DNA from: Candidatus Photodesmus katoptron Akat1
Lineage (GTDB): Bacteria; Pseudomonadota; Gammaproteobacteria; Enterobacterales; Vibrionaceae
DNA: 64,000 bases
Direction of reading: 5' to 3'
NCBI RefSeq assembly: GCF_000478685.1
Contig: NZ_AMSD01000002.1
Span: forward strand, 330,337-394,336
Shown: positions 53,996 to 63,564 of the stretch, in pieces
How the letters are laid out: the number at the start of each line of letters is the position of its first letter
Numbering within the stretch: position 1 is the stretch's first letter
The notes under the pieces: model-generated
What the model was told of the DNA's origin: nothing
The model's database searches: none
The model's input: only the letters and a program-made list of their open reading frames with translations
Position numbers and translations under genes: made by a program

Positions 53996-56005
53996 GTGAA
54001 CAGCTTTAAACAAAACCTTGTTTTCTATCTAGGAAGTTTGTTACTGGTAACTCCATTGCTAGCTAACAATTTTAGTGTCAACTTTAAAGGAACAGATATT
54101 CAAGAATTCATTAATATAGTTAGTCGTAATCTTAAAAAAACAGTCATCATAGACCCTTCTGTTAGAGGGAAAATAGATATACGTAGCTATGATAAGTTAA
54201 CAGATATTCAATACTACAGTTTTTTTTTAAATGTACTAGAAGTTTATGGATTTGCTGTCATTGAAATGGATAATAACATTTTAAAAATAGTAAAATCTAA
54301 AGATGCTAAAACAGCAGCTATTCCTGTTGTGAATAATGATAGCATCAGTGGAGATAATGTTATTACTCGAGTTGTAACTGTCCATAATGTTTCGGTACGT
54401 GAATTATCTCCACTTCTTAGACAATTAAATGATAATTCAGGTTCAGGTAATGTAGTTCATTACGATCCTGCAAATATTATTTTACTTACTGGTCGAGCTG
54501 CAGTAGTTAACCGATTAGCAGATATTATCATCAAAGTTGATCAAGCAGGTAATAAAGAAATTGAAGTAATAGAATTAAATAATGCCTCTTCAGCAGAAAT
54601 GGTACGAATTATTAAAGCATTAAATAAAACTACCAACACCCCCATATTTTTACAGCCTAATCTAGTGGCTGATGATCGCACTAATTCTATTCTAATTTCA
54701 GGAGATCCTAAACTTCGTATCCAACTTAAAAAACTCGTATATCAGCTTGATAAAGAAATGGCTTCAAAAGATAATAATCAAGTTATTTATCTGAAATATG
54801 CTCAAGCAGAAAATTTAATTAGTGTTTTAGAAGGTTTATCTAATCAAGTAAAATCTGGTAACATTAAAGAAAAATCTAAAGATTTTAACTTTTCTGAAAC
54901 GATTATCACCGCTCATCCTGAAACAAATTCATTAGTGATAACAGCACCTCCAGATATTATGAAAACGATCCGAAATATTATTGCACAGCTAGATATTCGT
55001 CGAGCACAAGTGTTAATTGAAGCTTTAATAGTTGAAGTTTCAGAGGGTAATGGTATTAATCTTGGTCTACAACTGGGTTCCTTAAAAAACGGAACAATTA
55101 TACAGCATAATAACCTTGGATTACCAATAAGTCAGCTACTGTTAGCCCTAGAAAAATCTAAAGATCAAAGTACATCAGAAAGCTATTGGAATAATACTAA
55201 TAAAACTTGGGAAACAAAAAAGTCAACGAAACAAGGAGATTATTCCGAACTTATAAAAACTTTTTCAGGTGTAACTGGAGCTATAATGAGTCTGAAAACA
55301 AATGATTGGACTGCATTAATTCGAGCTATAGCTTCTAGTGCAGATTCTAATATTCTATCTTCACCCAGTATTACTGTAATGGATAATGGAGTAGCCTCAT
55401 TTATTGTTGGAGAAGAAGTTCCAGTACTTACAGGAACTACAATTGGATCAAATAATACTAATCCATTTCAAACTGTTGTCCGAAAAGAAGTAGGTATAAA
55501 ACTAAAAGTAATTCCACAAATTAATGAAGGCAACTCTATCCAACTTAATATAGAACAAGAAGTATCCAATTTATTAGGAGCTAATGGTGCAATTGATGTA
55601 CGTTTTTCAAAACGACAACTGAATACATCTGTGATGGTAGAAGACGGTCAAATGATTGTACTAGGGGGATTAATTGATGAACGAGCACTAGAAAACCACT
55701 CTAACGTACCATTTCTATCTAAAATACCTCTATTAGGGTACCTGTTTAGATCAACAGCAACTCAGGTTGAAAAGAAAAATCTTATGGTATTTATTAAACC
55801 AACTATTATGCGTGATGAAATAACAGCCGATGGTATTACCCAGCGTAAATATAATTTTATTCGTGCTAAGCAACTTTATAAATTAAATGAAGGTTTAACA
55901 TTGATGGATCATATAAATGTTCCAGTTATACCAAAATATTCTAATAAAATTTTCTATCCAGATGAAATCCAAATTCTTCTTGATGCAATTAAAGATATCC
56001 AATGA
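53996..56005 (+). CDS. gspD: type II secretion secretin GspD (EpsD)
   Basis: GspD forms the outer-membrane channel. The roughly 669-residue product has a signal peptide (LVFYLGSLLLVTPLLA), N0 to N3 domains (FSVNFKGTDIQEFINIVS, DPSVRGKI, VVHYDPANIILLTG, VADDRTNSILISG, TAHPETNSLVIT) and the secretin core with RRAQVLIEALIVEVSE, VPVLTGT, KEVGIKLKVIPQI, GLIDE and VPFLSKIPLLGYLFR. GTG at 53996 is chosen, with GAGGAG 11 bases upstream; a GTG at 53984 is also open. Unlike its neighbours gspC and gspE it is uninterrupted. The stop overlaps the gspE start by four bases. Confidence 0.93.
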   Translation: MNSFKQNLVFYLGSLLLVTPLLANNFSVNFKGTDIQEFINIVSRNLKKTVIIDPSVRGKIDIRSYDKLTDIQYYSFFLNVLEVYGFAVIEMDNNILKIVKSKDAKTAAIPVVNNDSISGDNVITRVVTVHNVSVRELSPLLRQLNDNSGSGNVVHYDPANIILLTGRAAVVNRLADIIIKVDQAGNKEIEVIELNNASSAEMVRIIKALNKTTNTPIFLQPNLVADDRTNSILISGDPKLRIQLKKLVYQLDKEMASKDNNQVIYLKYAQAENLISVLEGLSNQVKSGNIKEKSKDFNFSETIITAHPETNSLVITAPPDIMKTIRNIIAQLDIRRAQVLIEALIVEVSEGNGINLGLQLGSLKNGTIIQHNNLGLPISQLLLALEKSKDQSTSESYWNNTNKTWETKKSTKQGDYSELIKTFSGVTGAIMSLKTNDWTALIRAIASSADSNILSSPSITVMDNGVASFIVGEEVPVLTGTTIGSNNTNPFQTVVRKEVGIKLKVIPQINEGNSIQLNIEQEVSNLLGANGAIDVRFSKRQLNTSVMVEDGQMIVLGGLIDERALENHSNVPFLSKIPLLGYLFRSTATQVEKKNLMVFIKPTIMRDEITADGITQRKYNFIRAKQLYKLNEGLTLMDHINVPVIPKYSNKIFYPDEIQILLDAIKDIQ

Positions 56006-57498
56006 GCAGTCATTTAAAAAATATTTCTACTATTCAAAAACTTCCATTTAGTTTTGCCAACCGTTTTAAATTAGTATTTTCATATAACCAACAAAATGAG
56101 AAAGTTCTATATTATGTTGAACCACTAACTATAGAAAAATTAGTTGAAGTACACCGTGTCATTCAAGTTAGATTTACATTACATAAACTTAACCAGAAAG
56201 AATTTGATACTAAACTAATGCAAATTTATCAAAAAAATGCTTTTGAAGCACGGCGTTTAATGGAGGATATTAGCTTAGATAAAAATGACTTTTTTCTTTA
56301 ATAAATACCTTACCAGAACATGAAGACTTATTAGAATCAAATGATCATGCACCAATTATAAAATTAATTAATGCAATATTTTCTGAAGCAATTAAAGAAG
56401 GCGCTTCAGATATTCATATTGAAACATTTGAAAAATCGCTATCTATTCGTTTTCGTATCGATGGAGTGCTACGAAATGTATTAACACCAAATAGAAAATT
56501 ATCACCATTATTAGTCTCACGAGTTAAAGTAATGGCCAAGTTAGATATTGCAGAAAAACGTTTACCTCAAGATGGACGAGTTTCATTAAAAATTGGTGGT
56601 CGTTCTGTTGATGTTAGAGTTTCTACTCTGCCATCATCTCATGGTGAACGTGTAGTTATGCGTTTGCTTGATACAAAATCCATTCAATTAAATATAAATA
56701 ACTTAGGAATGACATTTAAAAACCAGGAAAAATTTCGCTATCTTCTTAAACAACCACATGGAATTATTTTAGTTACCGGTACAACTGGATCTGGGAAATC
56801 GACCACTCTATATGCTGGGTTGCAAGAACTTAACAACAAAGAAAGAAATATTTTAACTATTGAAGATCCAATTGAATTTGATATTGATGGGATTGGGCAA
56901 ACCCAAGTAAACTCGAAAGTAGAAATGACCTTTGCTAGAGGTTTAAGAGCAATTTTACGTCAAGATCCAGATGTAGTGATGGTAGGTGAAATACGTGATC
57001 TAGAAACAGCTCAAATTGGAGTACAAGCTTCTTTGACAGGCCATTTAGTTATATCAACTTTACATACAAACAACGCAATTGGTGCAATTACCAGATTGCG
57101 CGATATGGGAATAGAAACATTTTTACTTTCATCTTCTCTGCTTGGTATATTATCACAGCGTTTAGTTCGTACGCTTTGTTTCGATTGTAAAATACCTTAT
57201 GTAGCTAATATAGAACAAAAAAAATATTTTCATTTCCTAATCAAAAACAATTGACTCTTTATAGATCACATGGTTGTAAAAAATGCAATTTCAAAGGTTT
57301 TAAAGGAAGAACAGGAATCCATGAATTACTGTTAGTAGATAAATATGTACGAGAATTAATCTATAAACAATCCAGCGAGCAAGAAATTGAAAAAGCGATC
57401 CGTTTAAATACTCCAAACATACAAAACGATGGTTTAGAAAAAGTAAAAAAGGGATTACATCACTTGAAGAACTTATGAGAGTAACTAAGAAAATATAA
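56002..57498 (+). pseudogene. gspE: type II secretion ATPase GspE (EpsE), three homopolymer frameshifts
   Basis: GspE is the cytoplasmic ATPase driving pseudopilus assembly. Four frame segments together give a complete protein: N-terminal RLPFSFANRFKLV-like KLPFSFANRFKLVF and [17 protein letters not shown]; then [22 protein letters not shown], Walker [11 protein letters not shown], Asp box [11 protein letters not shown], Walker [13 protein letters not shown]; then the zinc region (CFDC and CKKC) and GRTGIHELLLVD; then KKGITSLEELMRVTKKI. Single-base additions at T6 56290-56295, A8 57217-57224 and A6 57445-57450 repair it to 499 residues (EpsE 503), and its TAA then overlaps the gspF ATG. Nothing else is decayed. 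Confidence 0.87.
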
Positions 57499-58730
57499 TG
57501 TATTCGTTTAAATATGAAGCAGTAGATCATAAAGGTTATCTTCATAAAGGAAGGCTAGAAGCAAACCATGCTAAACAAGCCCGTTCATGTCTTCGTGAAC
57601 AGGGCTTAATTCCTATTTATCTAATTCAAACTTTTAGTAGAAGAGAAAAAAATCGCAGCAAGCATAGAAAAAAAGTATTATACTTTAAAAAAGGAATAAG
57701 TACAAAAAACTTAGCTTTAATTACTTATCAACTATCCATCCTAGTTCGCTCTGGCATACCATTAGCAGAATCTATTGGAACACTATCAGAACAAGCTAAT
57801 AAACCTCATATTTCTTCAATGTTGTCTTCAATTCAATCAAAAGTGAGTGAAGGTTATACATTATCGGATAGTCTGTTGGATTATCCTCATATATTCAATA
57901 ATCTTTTCTGTTCTATGGTATCAGCGGGTGAAAAATCTGGAAATCTTGCCTTTGTACTAGAACAACTAGCAAATTATCAGGAGAAACGAAAAAAAATACA
58001 ATTTGAATTTCAACAAGCTATGATTTACCCAGCAATACTAATAGTTTTTTCATCAGGTATATTTTTTTTTCTTCTAACAAAAATAGTTCCAAAAATTACT
58101 GAACCAATAATACAATTAGATCAAAAACTACCAACATCTACTTATATATTATTAGAATTAAGCCAATTTATACAAGAATGGGGAATTTATTTCTTATATT
58201 TTTTAATGATATTTTTTTGTGCTATACAATATTTACTAACAAAAACTAAATTTCGATTAATTTGGGATAAAAAAATACTTTTTCTTCCAATAATTGGTAA
58301 AATTTCTAGAGGTTTAAATACTTCTAAATTTTCCCATACATTGGCTATTTGCACATCTAGCTCATTACCAATTATACAAAGTATGTCTTTAGCTATTGAT
58401 GTTATATCAAATCAATACTTAAAGAAGAAGATTTTGCTAGCAGCAGATAAAGTAAAAGAGGGTACTAGCTTATATCAAGCATTATCACAAACTAAGCTAT
58501 TTTCACCGATAATGCTCCATATGATTGCTAGTGGTGAACTCAGCGGTGAATTAGCGAAGATGTTAGTACGTTCTGCCAATACTCAAGATGCTGATTTTAT
58601 CTCTATGATTAACATTGCCTTAGGAATCTTTACCCCTACAGTAATAATATTAATCTCAATCCTAATATTATTTATCGTCATGGCAACATTAATGCCAATG
58701 CTGGAAATAAATAATTTACTGAATCAATAA
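57498..58730 (+). CDS. gspF: type II secretion platform protein GspF (EpsF)
   Basis: GspF is the polytopic inner-membrane protein around which GspE assembles. The 410-residue product has an N-terminal helical domain (MYSFKYEAVDHKGYLHKGRL, then EANHAKQARSCLREQGLIP), two repeated GspF domains (LSILVRSGIPLAESIG; GELSGELAKML) and three membrane segments, the last near IFTPTVIILISILILFIV. Its ATG overlaps the gspE stop as TAATG once gspE is repaired, supporting the reading of gspE. Confidence 0.93.
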   Translation: MYSFKYEAVDHKGYLHKGRLEANHAKQARSCLREQGLIPIYLIQTFSRREKNRSKHRKKVLYFKKGISTKNLALITYQLSILVRSGIPLAESIGTLSEQANKPHISSMLSSIQSKVSEGYTLSDSLLDYPHIFNNLFCSMVSAGEKSGNLAFVLEQLANYQEKRKKIQFEFQQAMIYPAILIVFSSGIFFFLLTKIVPKITEPIIQLDQKLPTSTYILLELSQFIQEWGIYFLYFLMIFFCAIQYLLTKTKFRLIWDKKILFLPIIGKISRGLNTSKFSHTLAICTSSSLPIIQSMSLAIDVISNQYLKKKILLAADKVKEGTSLYQALSQTKLFSPIMLHMIASGELSGELAKMLVRSANTQDADFISMINIALGIFTPTVIILISILILFIVMATLMPMLEINNLLNQ

Positions 58731-58773
58731 ATATTTTATATCATATAAAAGCAAGTGTATTTTGGAGAAAATG

Positions 58774-59208
58774 ATGAAAAAAGAAACTGGTTTTACTTTA
58801 CTTGAAGTGATGATAGTAGTAGTTATCATAGGGATATTAGCAAGTTTTGTTGTGCCTAATTTATTAATTCATAAAGAAAAAGCAGATCAACAAAAAGCAA
58901 TTACTGATATTGTTGCTTTAGAAAACGCATTAGAAATGTATAAACTAGATCACAGTGTTTATCCAACTACTCAACAGGGACTAGAAATATTGCTTGCTGA
59001 CACTAAAAAGAAAAGGTCAAAAACATACCGTGATATAGGGTATATTAAACGTTTGCCAAAGGATCCATGGGGAAATAATTATCAGTATATAAACTTAGAA
59101 AATGAAAACAATAGAATAAAAATCTTTACTTTTGGTGCCGATGGTGAAGAAGGAGGTGAAGGAGTGTTAGCTGACATTGGAAACTGGAATATACAAGACT
59201 TTCTATAA
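58774..59208 (+). CDS. gspG: major pseudopilin GspG (EpsG)
   Basis: GspG is the main subunit of the T2SS pseudopilus. The 144-residue product has the prepilin site KETG|FTLLE, a hydrophobic N-terminal helix (VMIVVVIIGILASFVVPNLL), YPTTQQGLEILL, LPKDPWGNNYQY and the calcium-binding C-terminus FGADGEEGGEG with DIGNWN. ATGs at 58771 and 58774 are both possible; GGAG at 58764-58767 favours 58774. Confidence 0.94.
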   Translation: MKKETGFTLLEVMIVVVIIGILASFVVPNLLIHKEKADQQKAITDIVALENALEMYKLDHSVYPTTQQGLEILLADTKKKRSKTYRDIGYIKRLPKDPWGNNYQYINLENENNRIKIFTFGADGEEGGEGVLADIGNWNIQDFL

Positions 59209-59274
59209 GAATAAAGTAACTTTAAAGCTTTTTTATGGTATTCATATTCTGAAAATACTGAATTAATCTATAAT

Positions 59275-59856
59275 ATGAAACTATCTCGTGGTTTTACTTT
59301 ATTTGAAATATTAATTGTTTTAGTGTTATTATCTATAAGCGCTATAACTGTAGTAAATACTTTTTATAAAGATAGCAATCAAAATTTAGTTAAAAAATAT
59401 ACTACAAAACTATTTAACGAAATTCTTTTTTTAAATGAACAAGCTATTCTTACTGGAAAAAATTTTGGTGTATTTTTTGACAAGAAAGAATTAAGTTATG
59501 CATTAATGTTCTTAAATCAACAAGTATGGCAACCAATTAAATTTCATAAAATCCAATCTAAAACAAAACTTAACAAAAATAAAATTAGAATAAGACTAAC
59601 TATAAATAATAATACTAGGGGAAATAACGAAAAACATTTTTTTTCTACAAAAACTTTATCTGATAGAAATCTTTTATTTGCTAGTAAAAGTCAACACAAT
59701 CAATCTCCACAAATAGTATTCTATTCAAATGGAGAAGTTACACCCTCATCTATTTTAATTTCATCTAAACATAAAAAACAAGAAAGGTGGAGTATTATAA
59801 TTAAAAAAAATGGTCAGATATTATTACTTGAATTAAAAAACTCTGAATATGACTAA
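59275..59856 (+). CDS. gspH: minor pseudopilin GspH (EpsH)
   Basis: GspH is a minor pseudopilin near the pseudopilus tip. The 193-residue product begins MKLSRG|FTLFEILIVLVLLS with the prepilin peptidase site and glutamate at +5, followed by a hydrophobic helix and a diverged beta-rich domain typical of this poorly conserved subunit. It overlaps gspI by 8 bp. Confidence 0.88.
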   Translation: MKLSRGFTLFEILIVLVLLSISAITVVNTFYKDSNQNLVKKYTTKLFNEILFLNEQAILTGKNFGVFFDKKELSYALMFLNQQVWQPIKFHKIQSKTKLNKNKIRIRLTINNNTRGNNEKHFFSTKTLSDRNLLFASKSQHNQSPQIVFYSNGEVTPSSILISSKHKKQERWSIIIKKNGQILLLELKNSEYD

Positions 59857-60223
59857 CTATCGTGGAATGACATTCATTGAAGTACTTATTGCATTGACTA
59901 TTTTTTCAAGCACATCAATTGCAGTTCTTCAGCTTGTTAATCATCATATTAATACTATGAATTATTTAGAAGAAAAAACCTTTGCTGTTATTATTATTAA
60001 TAATAAGATAGCTCAAGTAATGCTTCATCCAACATCTCTAATCAAAGTTCAAGGAATAGAAACAATAGCAGGACAAATTTGGCATTGGAAAATTGAACCT
60101 ATTCAAACAAGTAATAATTTACTTCAAGCTTTTGAAGTTAGCGTATCAAAAAACAACTTTTCTTCTACTATACTCACAATGAGAAGCTATGTTGCCAATC
60201 AAAATTTTCAAGATCAAATATAA
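59849..60223 (+). CDS. gspI: minor pseudopilin GspI (EpsI)
   Basis: GspI nucleates the pseudopilus tip with GspJ and GspK. The 124-residue product begins MTNYRG|MTFIEVLIALTIFS, with the canonical Gly cleavage site and Glu5. The rest matches family features such as LQLVNHHINTMNYLEEKTFA and the IWHWKIEP strand. Its end overlaps gspJ by 35 bp. Confidence 0.9.
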   Translation: MTNYRGMTFIEVLIALTIFSSTSIAVLQLVNHHINTMNYLEEKTFAVIIINNKIAQVMLHPTSLIKVQGIETIAGQIWHWKIEPIQTSNNLLQAFEVSVSKNNFSSTILTMRSYVANQNFQDQI

Positions 60224-60815
60224 TCAAGGGTTTACACTGCTTGAAGTGGCACTATCACTAGCTATTTTCGGTGTTCTTAGCATTAGTATTTATCAAATAG
60301 TGAACCAAGTACAAGATAGTAATATACTCTTTTTAAAACGTAGTAATCGACTAAAAGAACTTCAAAGAGCACTAATTATTATGGATAACGATTTTCGACA
60401 AATTGCACTTCGCCAATTTCGAACTAATGGAAAACAGACAAACAGTCCACTTTTATTAGACTATAATAAGAAGAGCTTATTATTTACTAGATTAGGTTGG
60501 CACAATCCTGAACAAAAGTTTCCACGAGGAGAAATTACTAAAGTAAAATATCGTTTCCAAAATAATATATTAGAAAGAATATGGTGGCAATATCCTGATA
60601 CACCAGAAGGAATTTCTGGCGAAATAACTCCAATTCTCACTGGAGTGCTTTTATTTGATATAAAGTTATATGATGGAAAAACATGGCAAACAAAATGGGA
60701 ATCATTAACATCTTTACCAAAAGCTATATTAATTATATTTAAATTAATAGATTATGGAAGAATTGAAAAAATTTACCTAACTGTTGATAGTAATTTTAAT
60801 AAAGAATCAATATAA
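60189..60815 (+). CDS. gspJ: minor pseudopilin GspJ (EpsJ)
   Basis: GspJ is a tip pseudopilin. The 208-residue product has a leader of 14 residues ending NQG|FTLLEVALSLAIFGVLS, then LKELQRALIIMDNDFRQIALR and NILERIWWQYPD, both characteristic. The ATG at 60189 lies inside the end of gspI, so the start position is somewhat uncertain, but no later start retains a prepilin leader of normal length. Confidence 0.9.
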   Translation: MLPIKIFKIKYNQGFTLLEVALSLAIFGVLSISIYQIVNQVQDSNILFLKRSNRLKELQRALIIMDNDFRQIALRQFRTNGKQTNSPLLLDYNKKSLLFTRLGWHNPEQKFPRGEITKVKYRFQNNILERIWWQYPDTPEGISGEITPILTGVLLFDIKLYDGKTWQTKWESLTSLPKAILIIFKLIDYGRIEKIYLTVDSNFNKESI

Positions 60816-60820
60816 CTAAA

Positions 60821-61819
60821 ATGGCTAAAACAATAACAGTAAAACAGAAAGGTATCGCATTGATTATTGTTTTACTATCACTTGTTGTTATAGTATCGAT
60901 TTCAGCTTCTATGTCCGAACGCTTATTTATACAATTTCAACGCTTAAGTCAACAAACAGACTATGAACAAGCTTACTGGTATAGCATCTCAGCTGAAAAT
61001 TTAGCTAAAATAATAATCAAAAAAAGTTTTCAAAACAATCAAAATATTAACTTATCTCAAATGTGGGCTATTAATGAGCAAATCTATCCTTTAGAAAATG
61101 GATACATAAAAGGGAAGATATCCGATAAACAAGCTTGTTTTAATATCAATGCTCTTTCTTTTAAAAGAGAAAATAAAAAAATAAAAGACAGACCATACTT
61201 AGTTGAAGTATTTCAAACATTACTAAAAATTCTTGATATTAATGACTACCAAGCTGAAACTATTGCTGATTCTACTTGGAAATTTATAGAAAAAAATAAC
61301 GATGTTAATAGTTTAACCGAAGTAAAAGATATTTACTATGAAAATAAATTTCCTCCATATTTAGCACCAAAAAATCTTATAAGTGATACTACTGAACTCC
61401 GTTCAGTACATCAAGTTTCCTCAAAAACTATGAAAATAATTTCCCCTTTTATTTGTGCTTTACCAACTAATGAATTACATATTAATGTTAATACTATAAT
61501 CACAAAACAGGCAAAATTACTAAGCGCTCTTTTTTTATCACATCTCAGTGAGGTTGATTCACTATCTCTTATTGAACAACGTCCATTTCATGGTTGGTCT
61601 TCAGTAAAACAGTTTATATCAGAACCTAAAATTGCTTCTATTCATAAATCAATTCTCAACCAAGCCCAACAATATTTAGGTGTTGATAGCACATACTTTG
61701 AATTAGATAGTGAGATAGTAATAGGAAAAACTCAATTAAGACTTAGGAGCTTACTATCTAATTATAATAGAACAACTACAAAGGTTGTACGTCGTAGATT
61801 TGGAGGTATATATAAGTGA
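60821..61819 (+). CDS. gspK: minor pseudopilin GspK (EpsK)
   Basis: GspK caps the pseudopilus and is the largest pseudopilin. The 332-residue product starts with KQKG|IALIIVLLSLVVIV; as in all GspK proteins the residue at +5 is not Glu. The large globular part has YWYSISAENLAK, QACFNINAL and the closing RLRSLLSNYNRT region with VVRRRFGG. It overlaps gspL by four bases. Confidence 0.9.
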   Translation: MAKTITVKQKGIALIIVLLSLVVIVSISASMSERLFIQFQRLSQQTDYEQAYWYSISAENLAKIIIKKSFQNNQNINLSQMWAINEQIYPLENGYIKGKISDKQACFNINALSFKRENKKIKDRPYLVEVFQTLLKILDINDYQAETIADSTWKFIEKNNDVNSLTEVKDIYYENKFPPYLAPKNLISDTTELRSVHQVSSKTMKIISPFICALPTNELHINVNTIITKQAKLLSALFLSHLSEVDSLSLIEQRPFHGWSSVKQFISEPKIASIHKSILNQAQQYLGVDSTYFELDSEIVIGKTQLRLRSLLSNYNRTTTKVVRRRFGGIYK

Positions 61820-63036
61820 ACGAGTTTCTCATCGTTCTTCTTAATAGAAATAAATCTTCTCCTATTTTATGGTCAATATATTCCTTAACTAATTCTAAAA
61901 ACATTATCAGTGGTGAGTTTAATGGTTGGGAAAATTTTATAGAACTGACCAAATATTCAAAAAAAAGAGAAGTATGTCTTCTTGTTCCAAGCAGCAATGT
62001 TTTTTTATCTTATGTAACACTCCCTATTTCTACATCACGCCCATTAAAAGAAATAATGAGCTACTTATTAGAGGATAATCTTGCCCAAGATATTGAAGAA
62101 TTACATTTTTCTATACTCAGACAAAATCATCATGGAGGATTTGTTTGTGCTATTGATAAAAAATTGTTACATAATCTGCTTTTTGAATTTAAAAAACTTG
62201 GCATAAAAATAACCAAAGTGCTGCCTGATGTTCTTGCATTACCAGAAAATGATGGTTTAACTGCAATTAAATTATCTGGTGAAGAATGGATTATTAAAAA
62301 AGGACAATATTTAGGAATAAGCATTTACTCAGACTGGCTACAAGAATTAGTTAACTCAAATTGGGTAAAACAAGGAGATAATTATATATCTCTTAAAAGC
62401 TATACTGAATTACCTGAATTAACATTTAATAAAAATCAAATATGGGAAACATCTAAAAAAACTGTATCAACCATGGAGTTACTCAGTCAAGGAGCCTTTC
62501 AAACAGAATGCAATTTACTCACAGGGGTATTTAAACCTCCTTTATCATTTTTCTCTAATTGGAAAGTTTGGTATAAAGTATTTGCAGTAATAATATTATT
62601 TATAGCAATGTTACTAACTAATCATATTCTACAAATTTTAAAATTAAATACACAAGCTGAATCTTACCGAGCAGAAAGTGAGAGAATTTTTTTTCTATCT
62701 TTACCAAATAAAGATAAAATTTCTGATGAAAAATATTTCCGAGACCAAATTCAAAATGAAATTAATTTTTTTTCTATAGACAAGAATAAAAACATAAATA
62801 TCCTTGAATGGATAGCTGACTTAACAAAATCTTTACAAGAAAAAGATAAGATATGGCTACAAAACATCAAATTTGATGCGAATCGTCAAGAAATGCGTAT
62901 TAAGGTAAATAGCAAAGATTTTCAAAGTTTAGAAAAACTAAGAATTGAACTATCTAATCAGTTTAATGTAGAACAAGGTCAACTTGAACGTTCTACCAAT
63001 GATATAGTTAATGGTCTTTTTTTACTTAAAAAATAA
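61816..63036 (+). CDS. gspL: type II secretion protein GspL (EpsL)
   Basis: GspL recruits the ATPase GspE to the inner membrane. The 406-residue product has a cytoplasmic actin-like domain (about 1-240, with CLLVPSSNVFLSYVTLP and EIMSYLLEDNLAQDIEELHF in two blocks), one membrane span (VWYKVFAVIILFIAMLLTN, about 255-273) and a periplasmic ferredoxin-like domain. It starts four bases before the gspK stop, indicating coupled translation. Confidence 0.9.
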   Translation: MNEFLIVLLNRNKSSPILWSIYSLTNSKNIISGEFNGWENFIELTKYSKKREVCLLVPSSNVFLSYVTLPISTSRPLKEIMSYLLEDNLAQDIEELHFSILRQNHHGGFVCAIDKKLLHNLLFEFKKLGIKITKVLPDVLALPENDGLTAIKLSGEEWIIKKGQYLGISIYSDWLQELVNSNWVKQGDNYISLKSYTELPELTFNKNQIWETSKKTVSTMELLSQGAFQTECNLLTGVFKPPLSFFSNWKVWYKVFAVIILFIAMLLTNHILQILKLNTQAESYRAESERIFFLSLPNKDKISDEKYFRDQIQNEINFFSIDKNKNINILEWIADLTKSLQEKDKIWLQNIKFDANRQEMRIKVNSKDFQSLEKLRIELSNQFNVEQGQLERSTNDIVNGLFLLKK

Positions 63037-63061
63037 ATTATTGAATTTGGCCCACTAAATT

Positions 63062-63562
63062 ATGCTAAGCAATTTATTTAAAATACTTAAAGCATGCAAC
63101 AACAAATATATTTTTTACTATAAACAACCGTCTATTATTGTATGTTTAGCACTAATAATTTCTACTCTGTCATATTTTAGTATATGGTACCTATTAAATG
63201 AGAAACTTGAAAAAACCAAGATACGCGTTAATTCTGAAAAAGAATTATTATCTTGGATAACAGAAAAAGCAAATACACTGAGTCAACTACGTTCTGATCA
63301 TGGACTTATAGATGTAGAAGATTCTCTTAATAATGCAATTACTATTTCATCTAATCATTATCAGATTAAATTAATTCGAGTTACACCGGATAATAATAGC
63401 ATAAAAGTATGGATTCAACCTGTTGAGTTCAATAAATTTATCGATTGGATAACTTATTTAAGACAAAAACAAGGAATAAAAGTTGAGTATCTCAATATTA
63501 ATCGTTCCATTCAATCTGGTGTAATTGAAGTTAGTAATTTAGAATTTCAGAGAGGAAGGTAA
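63062..63562 (+). CDS. gspM: type II secretion protein GspM (EpsM)
   Basis: GspM partners with GspL in the platform. The 166-residue product has a short cytoplasmic N-terminus, a membrane segment (SIIVCLALIISTLSYFSIW, about 20-40), a coiled linker and a periplasmic domain with IKVWIQPVEFNKFIDWITYL, which matches the family's C-terminal region. Size and order are standard. Confidence 0.88.
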   Translation: MLSNLFKILKACNNKYIFYYKQPSIIVCLALIISTLSYFSIWYLLNEKLEKTKIRVNSEKELLSWITEKANTLSQLRSDHGLIDVEDSLNNAITISSNHYQIKLIRVTPDNNSIKVWIQPVEFNKFIDWITYLRQKQGIKVEYLNINRSIQSGVIEVSNLEFQRGR

Positions 63563-63564
63563 AT

